From: Lewinellaceae bacterium
GTDB taxonomy: Bacteria; Bacteroidota; Bacteroidia; Chitinophagales; Saprospiraceae
Direction of reading: 5' to 3'
Assembly (NCBI GenBank): GCA_020636005.1
Contig: JACJYR010000001.1
Span: 2,484,501-2,548,500, forward strand
DNA length: 64,000 nt
A program made the position numbers and the translations under genes. This document shows positions 1 through 8,865 of this stretch, piece by piece. Positions within the stretch are counted from its first letter, which is position 1. Every line of letters starts with the position of its first letter. The notes under the pieces are model-generated. The model was given only the letters and a program-made list of their open reading frames with translations. It made no database searches and was not told the DNA's origin.

Positions 1-796
1 CAAGGCTGGTATTGATGGCATAGTCGAGCAGGCTGAGGTCGTTGAAGGGCATTTTCATCACCCTGCTTTTGTCCAGGATACAGTAGATCTGCTGGGAGCG
101 TTCGTCCTCGTACTGGTTGACCATCAGGCGGTTGGCACGGCCGGTGGCTTTCCAGTTGAGGCTGCGGTAGTCGTCGCCCCGCACGTAGTTTTTGATTTGC
201 TCAAACTCGTAACTGTGGCCAATGCGGCGGATTTTGCGGAGCCCCTGCTGGGCATTCAGGCGGTTGAAGGCGAGCAGTTCGTATTCCTTCATCTGGATAA
301 CCGAGGGGTAAACCGGAACGGCCACCGGCTCGCCTGATTGGAAGCGGCGCTGCACCAGGCCCAACTGCGTTTCTGCAAAAAGATTGACGGTGCCGAACTC
401 ATATTGGCCCCTCGTCACAGGCCTCAATTCGTAGCTCAAGGCTTGCTCTTCTTTGGCTTTCAGCAAAATACTTTTTTCAAAATCCCTTTTTTGAAACTGG
501 AAAGGCAGTTCGTCAATGACGGTCAGTTTGAGCAGCCGGGGCGACCGATTGGCGATTTGTAAAATAATCCTGTTCTGATCGCTGAGGGAAAGCAGCCTTG
601 GCAGGCGGCGCTCCACTTCCAACTGGATGTTTTTGTTATAAAGCAAAATAGCATCTGCCACCGCTACGGAAACCACCACGGCAAAAATGGTAACCGCCAC
701 AGGAAACCAAAGCGGCACCATGTAGCTCAGCACAAACAGCACGGCCACCATGCCAAATAGTTGAAAAAAACGGGCAGTAAGAAAAAGCTGACGCAT
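1..796 (-). CDS. DUF58 domain protein, 3' end outside window
   Basis: The frame is open from an ATG at 796 down to the window edge, so the C-terminus is missing. The N-terminus has two hydrophobic stretches (about residues 11-30 and 32-50), followed by a beta-rich region and the hallmark DUF58 motif GDDYRSLNWKATGRANRL, then a stretch resembling the start of a vWA-like fold (QQIYCILDKSR). DUF58 proteins usually sit beside MoxR ATPases and BatA-type vWA proteins in membrane-stress or metalloenzyme-maturation loci; the expected partners would lie beyond base 1. The start is followed upstream by a word-repetitive spacer (797-835). Family assignment is firm, role is inferred. Confidence 0.85.
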   Translation of the reverse strand, partial: MRQLFLTARFFQLFGMVAVLFVLSYMVPLWFPVAVTIFAVVVSVAVADAILLYNKNIQLEVERRLPRLLSLSDQNRIILQIANRSPRLLKLTVIDELPFQFQKRDFEKSILLKAKEEQALSYELRPVTRGQYEFGTVNLFAETQLGLVQRRFQSGEPVAVPVYPSVIQMKEYELLAFNRLNAQQGLRKIRRIGHSYEFEQIKNYVRGDDYRSLNWKATGRANRLMVNQYEDERSQQIYCILDKSRVMKMPFNDLSLLDYAINTSL

Positions 797-882
797 TATT
801 CACTCATTAATTCATTCTATCATTCACTCATTGCTTTGCAAATAAAGGAAGAATAAATCACCTGGCGGCAAAGCCAATGCGC

Positions 883-890
883 TATCTTTG
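883..890 (+). promoter_or_regulatory. Possible -7 element for hpd
   Basis: TATCTTTG matches the Bacteroidota -7 consensus TAnnTTTG and lies 41 bases before the hpd ATG. I see no convincing TTTG -33 partner at the usual distance, so this is a tentative call. Confidence 0.35.
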
Positions 891-931
891 CCACTGTTTC
901 CTCTGAATTTAAACAACCAAATTTTACTACA

Positions 932-2056
932 ATGGATACCCTAACGCAAGTCAAACCCACCACCACAAAAGATACCTTCCCCATCAACGGCACCGACCAC
1001 CTCGAATTCTACGTCGGCAATGCCAAGCAATCGGCACTGTATTACCAGGCCGCTTTCGGCTACCGCTGGATAGCCTACCGGGGGCCGGAAACGGGCAGCC
1101 GGGACAAAGTTTCCTACGTGCTGCGCCAAGGAAAAATTACACTTGTGCTGACCTCCGCCCTGATGCCCGATCACCCCATTGCCCAGCATGTACACCTGCA
1201 TGGCGACGGCGTGAAAGTGCTTGCCCTTTGGGTGGACGACGCCGAAAATTCCTACCGTACCGCCGTGGAAAGGGGCGCAGAGGGGGTGATGGAACCCGTG
1301 GTGATGGAAGACGAACATGGAACCGTGAAAATGGCTGCCATCAAAACTTACGGGGAGACCTGGCACACTTTCGTGGAGCGCAGCGAATATGACGGCCCGT
1401 TCATGCCGGGCTTCGAGGCACGGGAGAGTGTTTATCCCGCCAAGCCTGTTGGCCTGAAATACGTGGATCACTGCGTCGGCAATGTGGAATTGGGCGCCAT
1501 GAACAAGTGGGTGAAATTTTATGAGGATGTAATGGGCTTCAAGTTGCTCATCACTTTCGACGACAAAGATATTTCTACCGAATACACCGCCCTGATGTCG
1601 AAGGTGGTGAGCAGTGGAAACGGCTATATCAAGTTCCCTATCAACGAGCCGGCGCAGGGCAAAAAGAAATCACAGATCGAAGAGTATCTCGACTTCTACC
1701 GGGGCGCCGGTGTACAGCACATTGCCGTGGCCACAGACAACATTCTGGAAACAGTGAGCCAGTTGCGCCGCAATGGCGTGGACTTCCTGCGGGTACCCGA
1801 CACCTACTATGATGATGTTTATGAAAGGGTGGGAGAAATAGAAGAAGACATCAGCGACCTGCGTGACTTAAACATCCTCGTTGACCGTGACGAGGACGGC
1901 TACCTGCTCCAGATTTTCACCAAGCCCGTGGAAGACCGCCCGACAGTTTTCTATGAAATCATCCAGCGGAAAGGCGCCCGGTCGTTTGGCAAAGGCAACT
2001 TTAAGGCGCTGTTCGAAGCGATTGAAAGAGAACAGGAGCTGAGGGGAACACTTTAA
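932..2056 (+). CDS. hpd: 4-hydroxyphenylpyruvate dioxygenase
   Basis: Converts 4-hydroxyphenylpyruvate to homogentisate in tyrosine breakdown, a cytosolic Fe(II) enzyme. The 374-residue protein has the two vicinal-oxygen-chelate halves of the family. The iron ligands are visible as His180 (YVDHCVGNV), His263 (GVQHIAVA) and Glu342 (VFYEIIQR), followed by the conserved C-terminal GARSFGKGNFKALFEAIE. Length is normal for the bacterial family. The next tyrosine-pathway gene (homogentisate dioxygenase) is not adjacent in this window. The ATG at 932 gives the expected N-terminus. Confidence 0.97.
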   Translation: MDTLTQVKPTTTKDTFPINGTDHLEFYVGNAKQSALYYQAAFGYRWIAYRGPETGSRDKVSYVLRQGKITLVLTSALMPDHPIAQHVHLHGDGVKVLALWVDDAENSYRTAVERGAEGVMEPVVMEDEHGTVKMAAIKTYGETWHTFVERSEYDGPFMPGFEARESVYPAKPVGLKYVDHCVGNVELGAMNKWVKFYEDVMGFKLLITFDDKDISTEYTALMSKVVSSGNGYIKFPINEPAQGKKKSQIEEYLDFYRGAGVQHIAVATDNILETVSQLRRNGVDFLRVPDTYYDDVYERVGEIEEDISDLRDLNILVDRDEDGYLLQIFTKPVEDRPTVFYEIIQRKGARSFGKGNFKALFEAIEREQELRGTL

Positions 2057-2126
2057 AATTGAGTGGTAAATTATGAGTTTTGAGTTTGCCCGACAACTCA
2101 TAACTCGTAACTCATAACTTCAAAAC

Positions 2127-2930
2127 ATGACAAACAACTTGCTCAAAGGAAAAAAAGGCGTCATCTTCGGCGCACTCGACGAACAATCCATCGCCTGGAA
2201 AGTGGTAGAACGCTGCCACGAAGAAGGCGCCGGTCTCGTGCTCACCAATGCACCGGTCGCCATGCGCTTTGGGGCCATCAATAAACTAGCGGAGAAAGTC
2301 GGTGCGCCCATCTTCCCTGCAGACGCCACCTCGACGGAGGATTTGGAGAATCTCTTCAAAAATGCCACCGAACACTTTGGCGGAAAGATTGACTTCGTGC
2401 TGCACTCCATCGGCATGTCCATCAACGTGCGCAAGAAAAAAGAATATACCGACCTGAACTACGAGTGGATGCAAAAGAGCTTCGACATCAGCGCCATCTC
2501 CTTCCACCGGGTCATGCAGACGCTGTGGAAGCAGGATGCCATGAACGAGTGGGGCAGCATTGCCGCCCTGACCTACATCGCCGCACAGCGGGTGTTCCCC
2601 GACTACAGCGAAATGGCAGAATCGAAGGCACTCTTGGAAAGCTTTGCCCGCAGCTTTGGCTACCACTTTGGCACCCACAAAAAAGTGCGGGTGAACACTG
2701 TCTCCCAATCGCCCACCATGACGACAGCGGGCAGCGGCGTGAAAGGCTTCCACGAGTTTTTCAACTATGCCGATAAAATGTCACCGCTCGGCAATGCCTC
2801 TGCGGAGGATTGCGCCAACTATTGCGTGTTCCTGTTTTCCGACTATTCCAGGATGGTGACGATGCAGAACCTATACCATGATGGTGGATTCTCGACGATG
2901 GGGATGAACCCGGCGGTGTTTGGGTTATGA
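2127..2930 (+). CDS. fabI: Enoyl-[acyl-carrier-protein] reductase
   Basis: Last reductive step of each fatty-acid elongation cycle, reducing trans-2-enoyl-ACP with NAD(P)H. The 267-residue protein is a short-chain dehydrogenase with the FabI-type N-terminus (GVIFGALDEQSIAWKVV) and the FabI catalytic pattern Tyr160-x6-Lys167 (YSEMAESK), plus an upstream Tyr150. The substrate-loop region (SQSPTMTTAGSGVKGF) is the form seen in Bacteroidota. It starts 70 bases after hpd, across a repetitive spacer of AACTCATAACT-like words. Functionally unrelated to hpd; co-transcription is possible but not shown. Confidence 0.93.
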   Translation: MTNNLLKGKKGVIFGALDEQSIAWKVVERCHEEGAGLVLTNAPVAMRFGAINKLAEKVGAPIFPADATSTEDLENLFKNATEHFGGKIDFVLHSIGMSINVRKKKEYTDLNYEWMQKSFDISAISFHRVMQTLWKQDAMNEWGSIAALTYIAAQRVFPDYSEMAESKALLESFARSFGYHFGTHKKVRVNTVSQSPTMTTAGSGVKGFHEFFNYADKMSPLGNASAEDCANYCVFLFSDYSRMVTMQNLYHDGGFSTMGMNPAVFGL

Positions 2931-3075
2931 GAAGCTGGCAGGGTGTTTAGTTTTTTTTGTGCTTGCGTGTTTTTTATCCTGATTTTCAAGAAGTTGGGTA
3001 GCTTTTCTTAAAATCTCTCAGGTAAACAGCCAGGATATTTGGAAGCGGTTTCCATGTTTTTTAAACGAATGATGA

Positions 3076-5433
3076 GTGAAGCGATTTGCCGTAAACAGAA
3101 CCTATGCCGATTGGCCTTTTTTGAAAAAAAGGAAAATATGGGTGTGGCTCGTTGTGACATTACTCCTCCCGCTTGAAATCTCGCAAGCCTGCGGCCCCTC
3201 CGAACACAATTTTCATGGCTATTCTTTTGTGAAAATGGAAATCCTGCCCAAGCAGGAGCGGGAGGGGCTTGCGCCGCTCTTTTTGCGTTTTGACAATATG
3301 TACCAGCGCTATTTTGAGTCAGCATCCAATGCCAACCAGAACGACAACCTGGCCGAATGGCATTGGATATTTTGTGGGGATGTGGATACGGCAGATTTGG
3401 ACTACATCGTCTATAAAGCGCCCATTGGGGAACTCGAACTGCTCAATACGGCTACCGGCAGTAAGTCCTTGCAGGTGCCTGTCAGCTTGCAAGGCAACAC
3501 GTTTGCCCAGTTTGTTTTTAAAAAAAAATGTGGGGAAACCATCGAATACCTCGTTTTCGCCAAACAATGCGAACCTTATGTGACAGCCTCCGGCCAATGG
3601 GAAGCCCCGCCGAGGGACAAGGAAGCGATGCAGCGCCTGATCGGCGAGGGCAGAAGGCAGTTCAAACAAACCAAATCCAACTACATCCGGCTCCGCTACG
3701 CTTACCAGCTTATCCGGCTCGCACACTATGCTGGGCTTTACGAGCAGGTGCTTGAACTGTACGAAGAACTGATACCCAAGGTTGACAAGGAACTTGGCCA
3801 TTGGGAAAAAAGCATCATCCCCTGGTGGATTTTGGGGCACAAGGCAGGAGCACTTCGCAAGTTGGGCGACAACGTGCAGGCTTCCTATCTCTACATGCAG
3901 ATTTTCCTGCATTGCCCCGGCAGGAGGGCGTCGGCCTACCAGAGTTTTTTCATCAAAAACAATGAGCAATGGGAGGCATGCCTGCGACTTTGCCAATCGG
4001 ACAGGGAAAGGGCTGCGCTCTACGCCATCCGGGCCGCCGAACCTAACAGCCGTGCAGTGGAGGAAATGGAAAAGATTTATGCAATAGACCCCACGAACGA
4101 AAACCTGGAAGTGTTGCTGGTGCAGGAAATGCGCAAGGTGGAACGCAACCTGCTCGGCCTGGAGTTCAACTCGCACAAAGAGGAGAACAAGCGTTTTTAC
4201 AAAATACCAAAGCCCAGTGCAGGCAAGTATGTGATCGATTTGCAGAAGTTTGTGCGGCGGTGCCGGCAGGAGGGTAAGGTTGCAAGGCCCGTTTTGTGGC
4301 AGATCGCAGAAGGCTACTTGGAATTCCTGGCTGGAGATTTCTACGCCGCCGACCTCACCTTCCGGGAAGCAGCCAGGGTGGTGGACGACAAGGTTTTGAA
4401 AGAACAGTTGGACATTTTTCAATTGGCGCTGAAGATAGCTGCCTTTGAGAAACCCACCAAAGAAGTAGAGAATTTTGCCTATTCGCTGCTCATGGACGAT
4501 CCCCGTTACCGTACCTACAGCAGCTTGCCCGATTACCTCAAAGATAAAATGACCTGGCTGTACAACAAAGCAGGCCAAACGGGGAAGGCATTTTTGAGCC
4601 AATACCCTTTGAAGGAGTTGAAGCCCAACCCACAGATGGAACTGCTCAACGACTTGCTGGCCACGGCGCTGAAGCCCGACCAAAGCAAGTTCGAGCGCCT
4701 GCTGATGGACGAAAACCCAACCAATGAGTTGCTGGATATGAAAGCTACCCTACTGATGAGCGAGGGCCAGATGGAAGCCGCTTTTGAAACTTTCAAACGC
4801 ATACCTGCAGAGCAATGGAATGATTACGGGCAGTTTGATCCATTTCGGGAGACGCTAAAAGACTGTATAAGTTGCTACGTGCGGACGGACAGCATCTCGC
4901 TTTCCTCCTATTATAATAAAGGTGAGCTGTTGGAGGCACTCCTCGATCTGGAATACAAGGCCAAGGGTGATTTGGAAGGCGCTGCCGCACATTATTATAA
5001 GTTGGGCCTGGCCTACTACAACATGAGCTACTTTGGCTACGCCTGGCGGGTGATGGACTACTTCCGCAGCGGCAGCACCTGGTCGAACCTGCACCGTAGC
5101 AACGGCGGTGTGTACAGTCACTTCAAATACCCTTTTGGCAATAAGGAGAACGTGGATCTCTCCCGTGCGCTTTATTTTTTTGAAAAAGCCCGCCTCAACG
5201 CCAACACCCCCGAACTGGCTGCAAAGGCTTCTTACCAGGCGGCCCGTTGCGAACAGAAAATCTATTTTCAAACAGATGCCTACAAGCCCGAGCCCTGCTG
5301 CAACCGCATCCCCAGGCTGCCGACGGAATACCTCGTCAATTTCAGCCGCCTGAAAGAACAGTATGCCGAAACGGAGTTCTACAAATTGGTCATCAAGGAA
5401 TGCAAGTATTTTGCGGCGTATGCAGCGAAGTGA
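3076..5433 (+). CDS. Large secreted TPR-like protein of unknown function
   Basis: I do not recognise a named family. The 785-residue product starts at a GTG (3076). Residues 21-38 form a hydrophobic signal sequence ending at a Cys-Gly pair (residues 39-40), so it is probably exported; a lipoprotein is possible but the box is not canonical. The rest is mostly helical, rich in Leu, Tyr and Glu, with degenerate tetratricopeptide-like spacing (for example around residues 215-300 and 640-680) and several Cys residues near the C-terminus. Followed after 75 bases by the thioredoxin-domain gene. Role unknown; scaffold or periplasmic assembly function is only a guess. Confidence 0.8.
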   Translation: MKRFAVNRTYADWPFLKKRKIWVWLVVTLLLPLEISQACGPSEHNFHGYSFVKMEILPKQEREGLAPLFLRFDNMYQRYFESASNANQNDNLAEWHWIFCGDVDTADLDYIVYKAPIGELELLNTATGSKSLQVPVSLQGNTFAQFVFKKKCGETIEYLVFAKQCEPYVTASGQWEAPPRDKEAMQRLIGEGRRQFKQTKSNYIRLRYAYQLIRLAHYAGLYEQVLELYEELIPKVDKELGHWEKSIIPWWILGHKAGALRKLGDNVQASYLYMQIFLHCPGRRASAYQSFFIKNNEQWEACLRLCQSDRERAALYAIRAAEPNSRAVEEMEKIYAIDPTNENLEVLLVQEMRKVERNLLGLEFNSHKEENKRFYKIPKPSAGKYVIDLQKFVRRCRQEGKVARPVLWQIAEGYLEFLAGDFYAADLTFREAARVVDDKVLKEQLDIFQLALKIAAFEKPTKEVENFAYSLLMDDPRYRTYSSLPDYLKDKMTWLYNKAGQTGKAFLSQYPLKELKPNPQMELLNDLLATALKPDQSKFERLLMDENPTNELLDMKATLLMSEGQMEAAFETFKRIPAEQWNDYGQFDPFRETLKDCISCYVRTDSISLSSYYNKGELLEALLDLEYKAKGDLEGAAAHYYKLGLAYYNMSYFGYAWRVMDYFRSGSTWSNLHRSNGGVYSHFKYPFGNKENVDLSRALYFFEKARLNANTPELAAKASYQAARCEQKIYFQTDAYKPEPCCNRIPRLPTEYLVNFSRLKEQYAETEFYKLVIKECKYFAAYAAK

Positions 5434-5508
5434 GCCACTATGTTTGTATTTCCAAAGAACTGACAGTGGCATTTTCTGTTTACAATGGAAAACTGCCAAG
5501 CATTATTT

Positions 5509-7575
5509 ATGAACCACCTTCAATACGAAACTTCCCCCTACCTCCTTCAACATGCCCACAATCCCGTTGACTGGTACGCCTGGAAGCCAGAAGCTTTTGA
5601 AAAAGCGCAAAAAGAAGACAAGCCCATCCTTGTAAGTATCGGTTATTCTACCTGCCATTGGTGCCATGTGATGGAGCGTGAAAGCTTCGAGGACAAAGAA
5701 ATAGCCACCTATATGAACGACAATTTCGTTTGCATCAAAGTGGACAGGGAAGAGCGGCCCGACGTGGACCAGATTTACATGGAAGCCTGCCAGGTAATGA
5801 CGGGCGGTGGCGGCTGGCCGCTCAACTGTTTCCTGACGCCCGATAAAAAGCCTTTTTTTGCCGGCACCTATTACCCGCCTATGCCTGCTTACAACCGCCC
5901 CTCCTGGCTACAGGTATTGATGAATATTTCCCACGCCTATCAAACCAAACGGGAAACGGTGGAAGAACAGGCGGCCCGTTTGACAGAGATCATCCAAAAC
6001 TCGGGCGATACCTTCACGGGAAACAACCTCCAGGTGGTGAGGGAGGGAAACCCTTTTCATCCAGCCATGTTGCAGCACATTTTTTCCGCACTGGAAAGAA
6101 ATTTTGATAATAATAATGGCGGGTTCGGCGGTGCGCCCAAGTTTCCCGGCACTATGGTATTGGAATACCTACTTGGCTACCATTATCATTTCGGAGAAGA
6201 AAAAGCCCTGGATCACGTGCTGCTGTCGTTGGACAAAATGGCAATGGGCGGCATTTATGACCAGTTGGGCGGCGGCTTCTCCCGCTATGCTACCGATGCT
6301 AAATGGATGGTGCCCCACTTTGAGAAAATGTTGTACGACAATGCGCTCCTGGTCGGAGTATTGGCAGATGCCTACAAGTTAACGAAGAAAGCGCTGTACC
6401 AGGAAACCATTGAAGAAACCCTGGAATGGGTGCGGCGTGAAATGACCAGCAGTGAAGGCGGCTTCTACTCGGCACAGGATGCCGATTCCGAGGGTGTGGA
6501 GGGAAAATACTACGTGTGGGAAAAGGGGGAAGTGGAGGAAGTTTTGGGAAAAGAAGCATCTTTATTTTGTGAATTTTATGGTGTCACCGAAGAAGGCAAC
6601 TGGGAGGGGAAAAGCATCCTGTGGAGGGAGTGGGCCTTTGAAGCGTTTGCCAACAAAAAAGAATTTGATGTCGCGGATTTGAAACGCAGGTTGGCCGATA
6701 GCCGCTTAAAGCTTTTCGTTTCGAGGGACAAACGCATTCATCCCGGCCTGGACGACAAGATTTTGCTCGACTGGAACGCATTGATGGCGTCGGCCCATGC
6801 TGCGGCCTACGCTGCCGTAGGAAAGGAAGCCTACCGGGAGGTCGCCGTTAGGAACATTCAATTCATTTTAGAAAAAATGGTGCAACCAGATGGCATCTCT
6901 TTGTACCACACTTACAAAAATGGCGCAGCCCAGTACGATGGTTTCCTGGACGACTATGCTTTTTTGATTGATGCCCTTATAAGCGTGTACAGCATAACTT
7001 TCGACACTGATTATCTTTTGCAAGCAGGCCGCTATACTGAGTTTGTTTTGCAGCACTTCCTTGACGAGGAGGATAAAATGTTCTATTTTACCTCCTCCAA
7101 ACAGTTGGACGTGCCCGTGCGAAAGAAAGACCTGTACGATTCTGCCACCCCGTCGGGCAACTCAACAATGGTTCGCAATTTGCACCGGTTGGGTATTTTG
7201 CTTGAAAAAGGACCATACCGGGCCCTGGCCAGCGAAATGCTATTGAAAATGAAAGCGTCCATTGAGCGTTACCCAAGCTCTTTTGGCCACTGGTCTTGCA
7301 CGTTGGCGGATGAGGTTTTCGGAATACCAGAAATTGCGGTGCTTGGAGATAGAGCCTTAGACATGGCAGTTGGGTTGAACAAAGAATTTTTACCTGAAAA
7401 GGTATTAATGGCTTCTTCGAGGGAGGATGCGAGCTTCCCCCTTCTGGCAGGAAAAGAAAATGGAAACCACACACTAATATACGTCTGCCAGAACTACGCA
7501 TGCCAGCAACCAGTAGAAACAATTGAGGCTTTTAAGCAATTATTGGAGGAATCCAAAAGTTCTTATCTTCTATAA
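5509..7575 (+). CDS. Thioredoxin-domain protein, YyaL/SSP411 (DUF255) family
   Basis: The N-terminal domain is thioredoxin-like with a CxxC pair (STCHWCHVMERESFED, Cys49 and Cys52 in this numbering), followed by a six-hairpin (alpha/alpha)6-barrel-like region as in YyaL and spermatogenesis-associated protein 20. The open frame extends to 5485, but the family N-terminus reads MNxLxxExSPYLLQHAHNPVDW, which corresponds to the ATG at 5509, so I chose that start. Length 688 residues is normal for the family. Biochemical activity of the family is not established; the barrel suggests sugar or isomerase-like chemistry, but this is inference. Confidence 0.92.
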   Translation: MNHLQYETSPYLLQHAHNPVDWYAWKPEAFEKAQKEDKPILVSIGYSTCHWCHVMERESFEDKEIATYMNDNFVCIKVDREERPDVDQIYMEACQVMTGGGGWPLNCFLTPDKKPFFAGTYYPPMPAYNRPSWLQVLMNISHAYQTKRETVEEQAARLTEIIQNSGDTFTGNNLQVVREGNPFHPAMLQHIFSALERNFDNNNGGFGGAPKFPGTMVLEYLLGYHYHFGEEKALDHVLLSLDKMAMGGIYDQLGGGFSRYATDAKWMVPHFEKMLYDNALLVGVLADAYKLTKKALYQETIEETLEWVRREMTSSEGGFYSAQDADSEGVEGKYYVWEKGEVEEVLGKEASLFCEFYGVTEEGNWEGKSILWREWAFEAFANKKEFDVADLKRRLADSRLKLFVSRDKRIHPGLDDKILLDWNALMASAHAAAYAAVGKEAYREVAVRNIQFILEKMVQPDGISLYHTYKNGAAQYDGFLDDYAFLIDALISVYSITFDTDYLLQAGRYTEFVLQHFLDEEDKMFYFTSSKQLDVPVRKKDLYDSATPSGNSTMVRNLHRLGILLEKGPYRALASEMLLKMKASIERYPSSFGHWSCTLADEVFGIPEIAVLGDRALDMAVGLNKEFLPEKVLMASSREDASFPLLAGKENGNHTLIYVCQNYACQQPVETIEAFKQLLEESKSSYLL

Positions 7576-7628
7576 CCCATCCGTTCACCCCATTTTTCTA
7601 AGGGAAAACAACCTAAAGGTCAAAGTCT

Positions 7629-8600
7629 ATGAAAAACATTTTAACATTTGCCTTACTACTATTTGCATTGCCATTCTGTTTTGCACAGCAACCCGCTCAG
7701 TACAGCATGTACATGTTTAACAAATTCGCATTCAACCCAGCTTTTGCCGGGCTGGATAATTCAATTAGCTTAACGGGGGTTTACCGCAAACAATGGGCGG
7801 GCATTGAAGGGCAGCCAGTGACACAAAACCTGAATGTGCATACCCCACTTTACGTGGCAGGCGGAGGTATTGGGCTCAACCTCGAAAATGAGTCATTGGG
7901 TTCATGGAAACAGACCTCCGCACAGGTGGCGTATGGGTACCAGTTGCAAGTTGGAAAAATAGGTGTTCTGAGTGCCGGCTTTGGGGTAGGAGTGGTACAA
8001 AGGCAACTGGATGGCTCAAAGGTTAGGACGCCAGGCACAGAGGTGGATGATGAAGGCAATCCGATCCAGCACAATGATCCTTTACTAACGGTAGCCAAAG
8101 AAAGTGGGATAGCTCCAAATGTTAACATTGGCATTTATTACCAGGGCGAAAAAATTGAAGCAGGGATTTCGGCAATAAATTTGTTAGAAAACAAGGTTAC
8201 GATGAACACTTTGTCGTTTCAACTTGACAGAACCTACTTTTTTAATGCCGGCTATCGCTTCGACCTTGGTAAAAATATTACCTTGCGCCCCTCAGTATTG
8301 GTCAAATCGAATATCTCCCAGACCCAAATAGATTTTTCCCTTATAACCAGGTACAATGAAAATATTTTTATTGGGGCCTCGTTTAGGGGGTACCAATCGG
8401 AAAGTTTGGATGCCGTTGCCTTGATAGGAGGTTTTAAATTAAATGAAAAATTCACGCTCGGCTATTCGTACGACCTCACCCTCTCCAATTTAAAAGCAGT
8501 AAGCAACGGTTCACATGAAATTGTGATAAACTACAACATGGGCAAGCAGATAGGCAAAGGAAGGCCTCCAAAAATAATCTACAACCCAAGATCACTTTAA
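7629..8600 (+). CDS. PorP/SprF family type IX secretion outer-membrane protein
   Basis: 323 residues with a clear signal peptide (residues 1-19, ending CFAQQ) and the family opening QYSMYMFNKFAFNPAFAG. The remainder is an outer-membrane beta-barrel pattern ending in a barrel-type strand region. PorP/SprF proteins bind gliding/secretion substrates or anchor type A/B cargo at the outer membrane. Its position just upstream of gldK matches the usual porP-gldKLMN arrangement. Separated from gldK by 265 bases containing a promoter-like element, so it may be its own unit. Which substrate it serves cannot be told. Confidence 0.92.
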   Translation: MKNILTFALLLFALPFCFAQQPAQYSMYMFNKFAFNPAFAGLDNSISLTGVYRKQWAGIEGQPVTQNLNVHTPLYVAGGGIGLNLENESLGSWKQTSAQVAYGYQLQVGKIGVLSAGFGVGVVQRQLDGSKVRTPGTEVDDEGNPIQHNDPLLTVAKESGIAPNVNIGIYYQGEKIEAGISAINLLENKVTMNTLSFQLDRTYFFNAGYRFDLGKNITLRPSVLVKSNISQTQIDFSLITRYNENIFIGASFRGYQSESLDAVALIGGFKLNEKFTLGYSYDLTLSNLKAVSNGSHEIVINYNMGKQIGKGRPPKIIYNPRSL

Positions 8601-8736
8601 TCTCCCACACGGAAATACCCCAGCCTGAAAGCACACTGCAAAATCACAAACCTGTTAGTTGAATGTTATTCCGGATTTACAGATGCTTTACACAGTGAAA
8701 ATTTGTCAGATTGTACTAAGCGTAAAATCCTTTTCG

Positions 8737-8764
8737 TTTGAAGTTGCGTAAAATGTTAATTTTG
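8737..8764 (+). promoter_or_regulatory. Putative gldK promoter
   Basis: TTTG (8737-8740), 16 bases, then a perfect TAATTTTG (8757-8764) matching the Bacteroidota -33/-7 pattern, though spacing is a little shorter than the usual 19. It lies about 100 bases before gldK, in otherwise gene-free sequence. Confidence 0.45.
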
Positions 8765-8865
8765 CCAACCAAACAGCAGAATTCTAAGCTTTATATTTTT
8801 TTTCAACTGTAAAGCACTATTTTTACGGCTCTTTTTTCACAAAGAAGGAAAACTCGGGTGTTAAA

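Noticed and set aside
3319..4683. 454-codon open frame on the minus strand
   Set aside because: Shadow of the 785-residue gene; composition (Phe, Leu, His, Gln-rich) is typical of antisense frames in G+C-moderate coding DNA.
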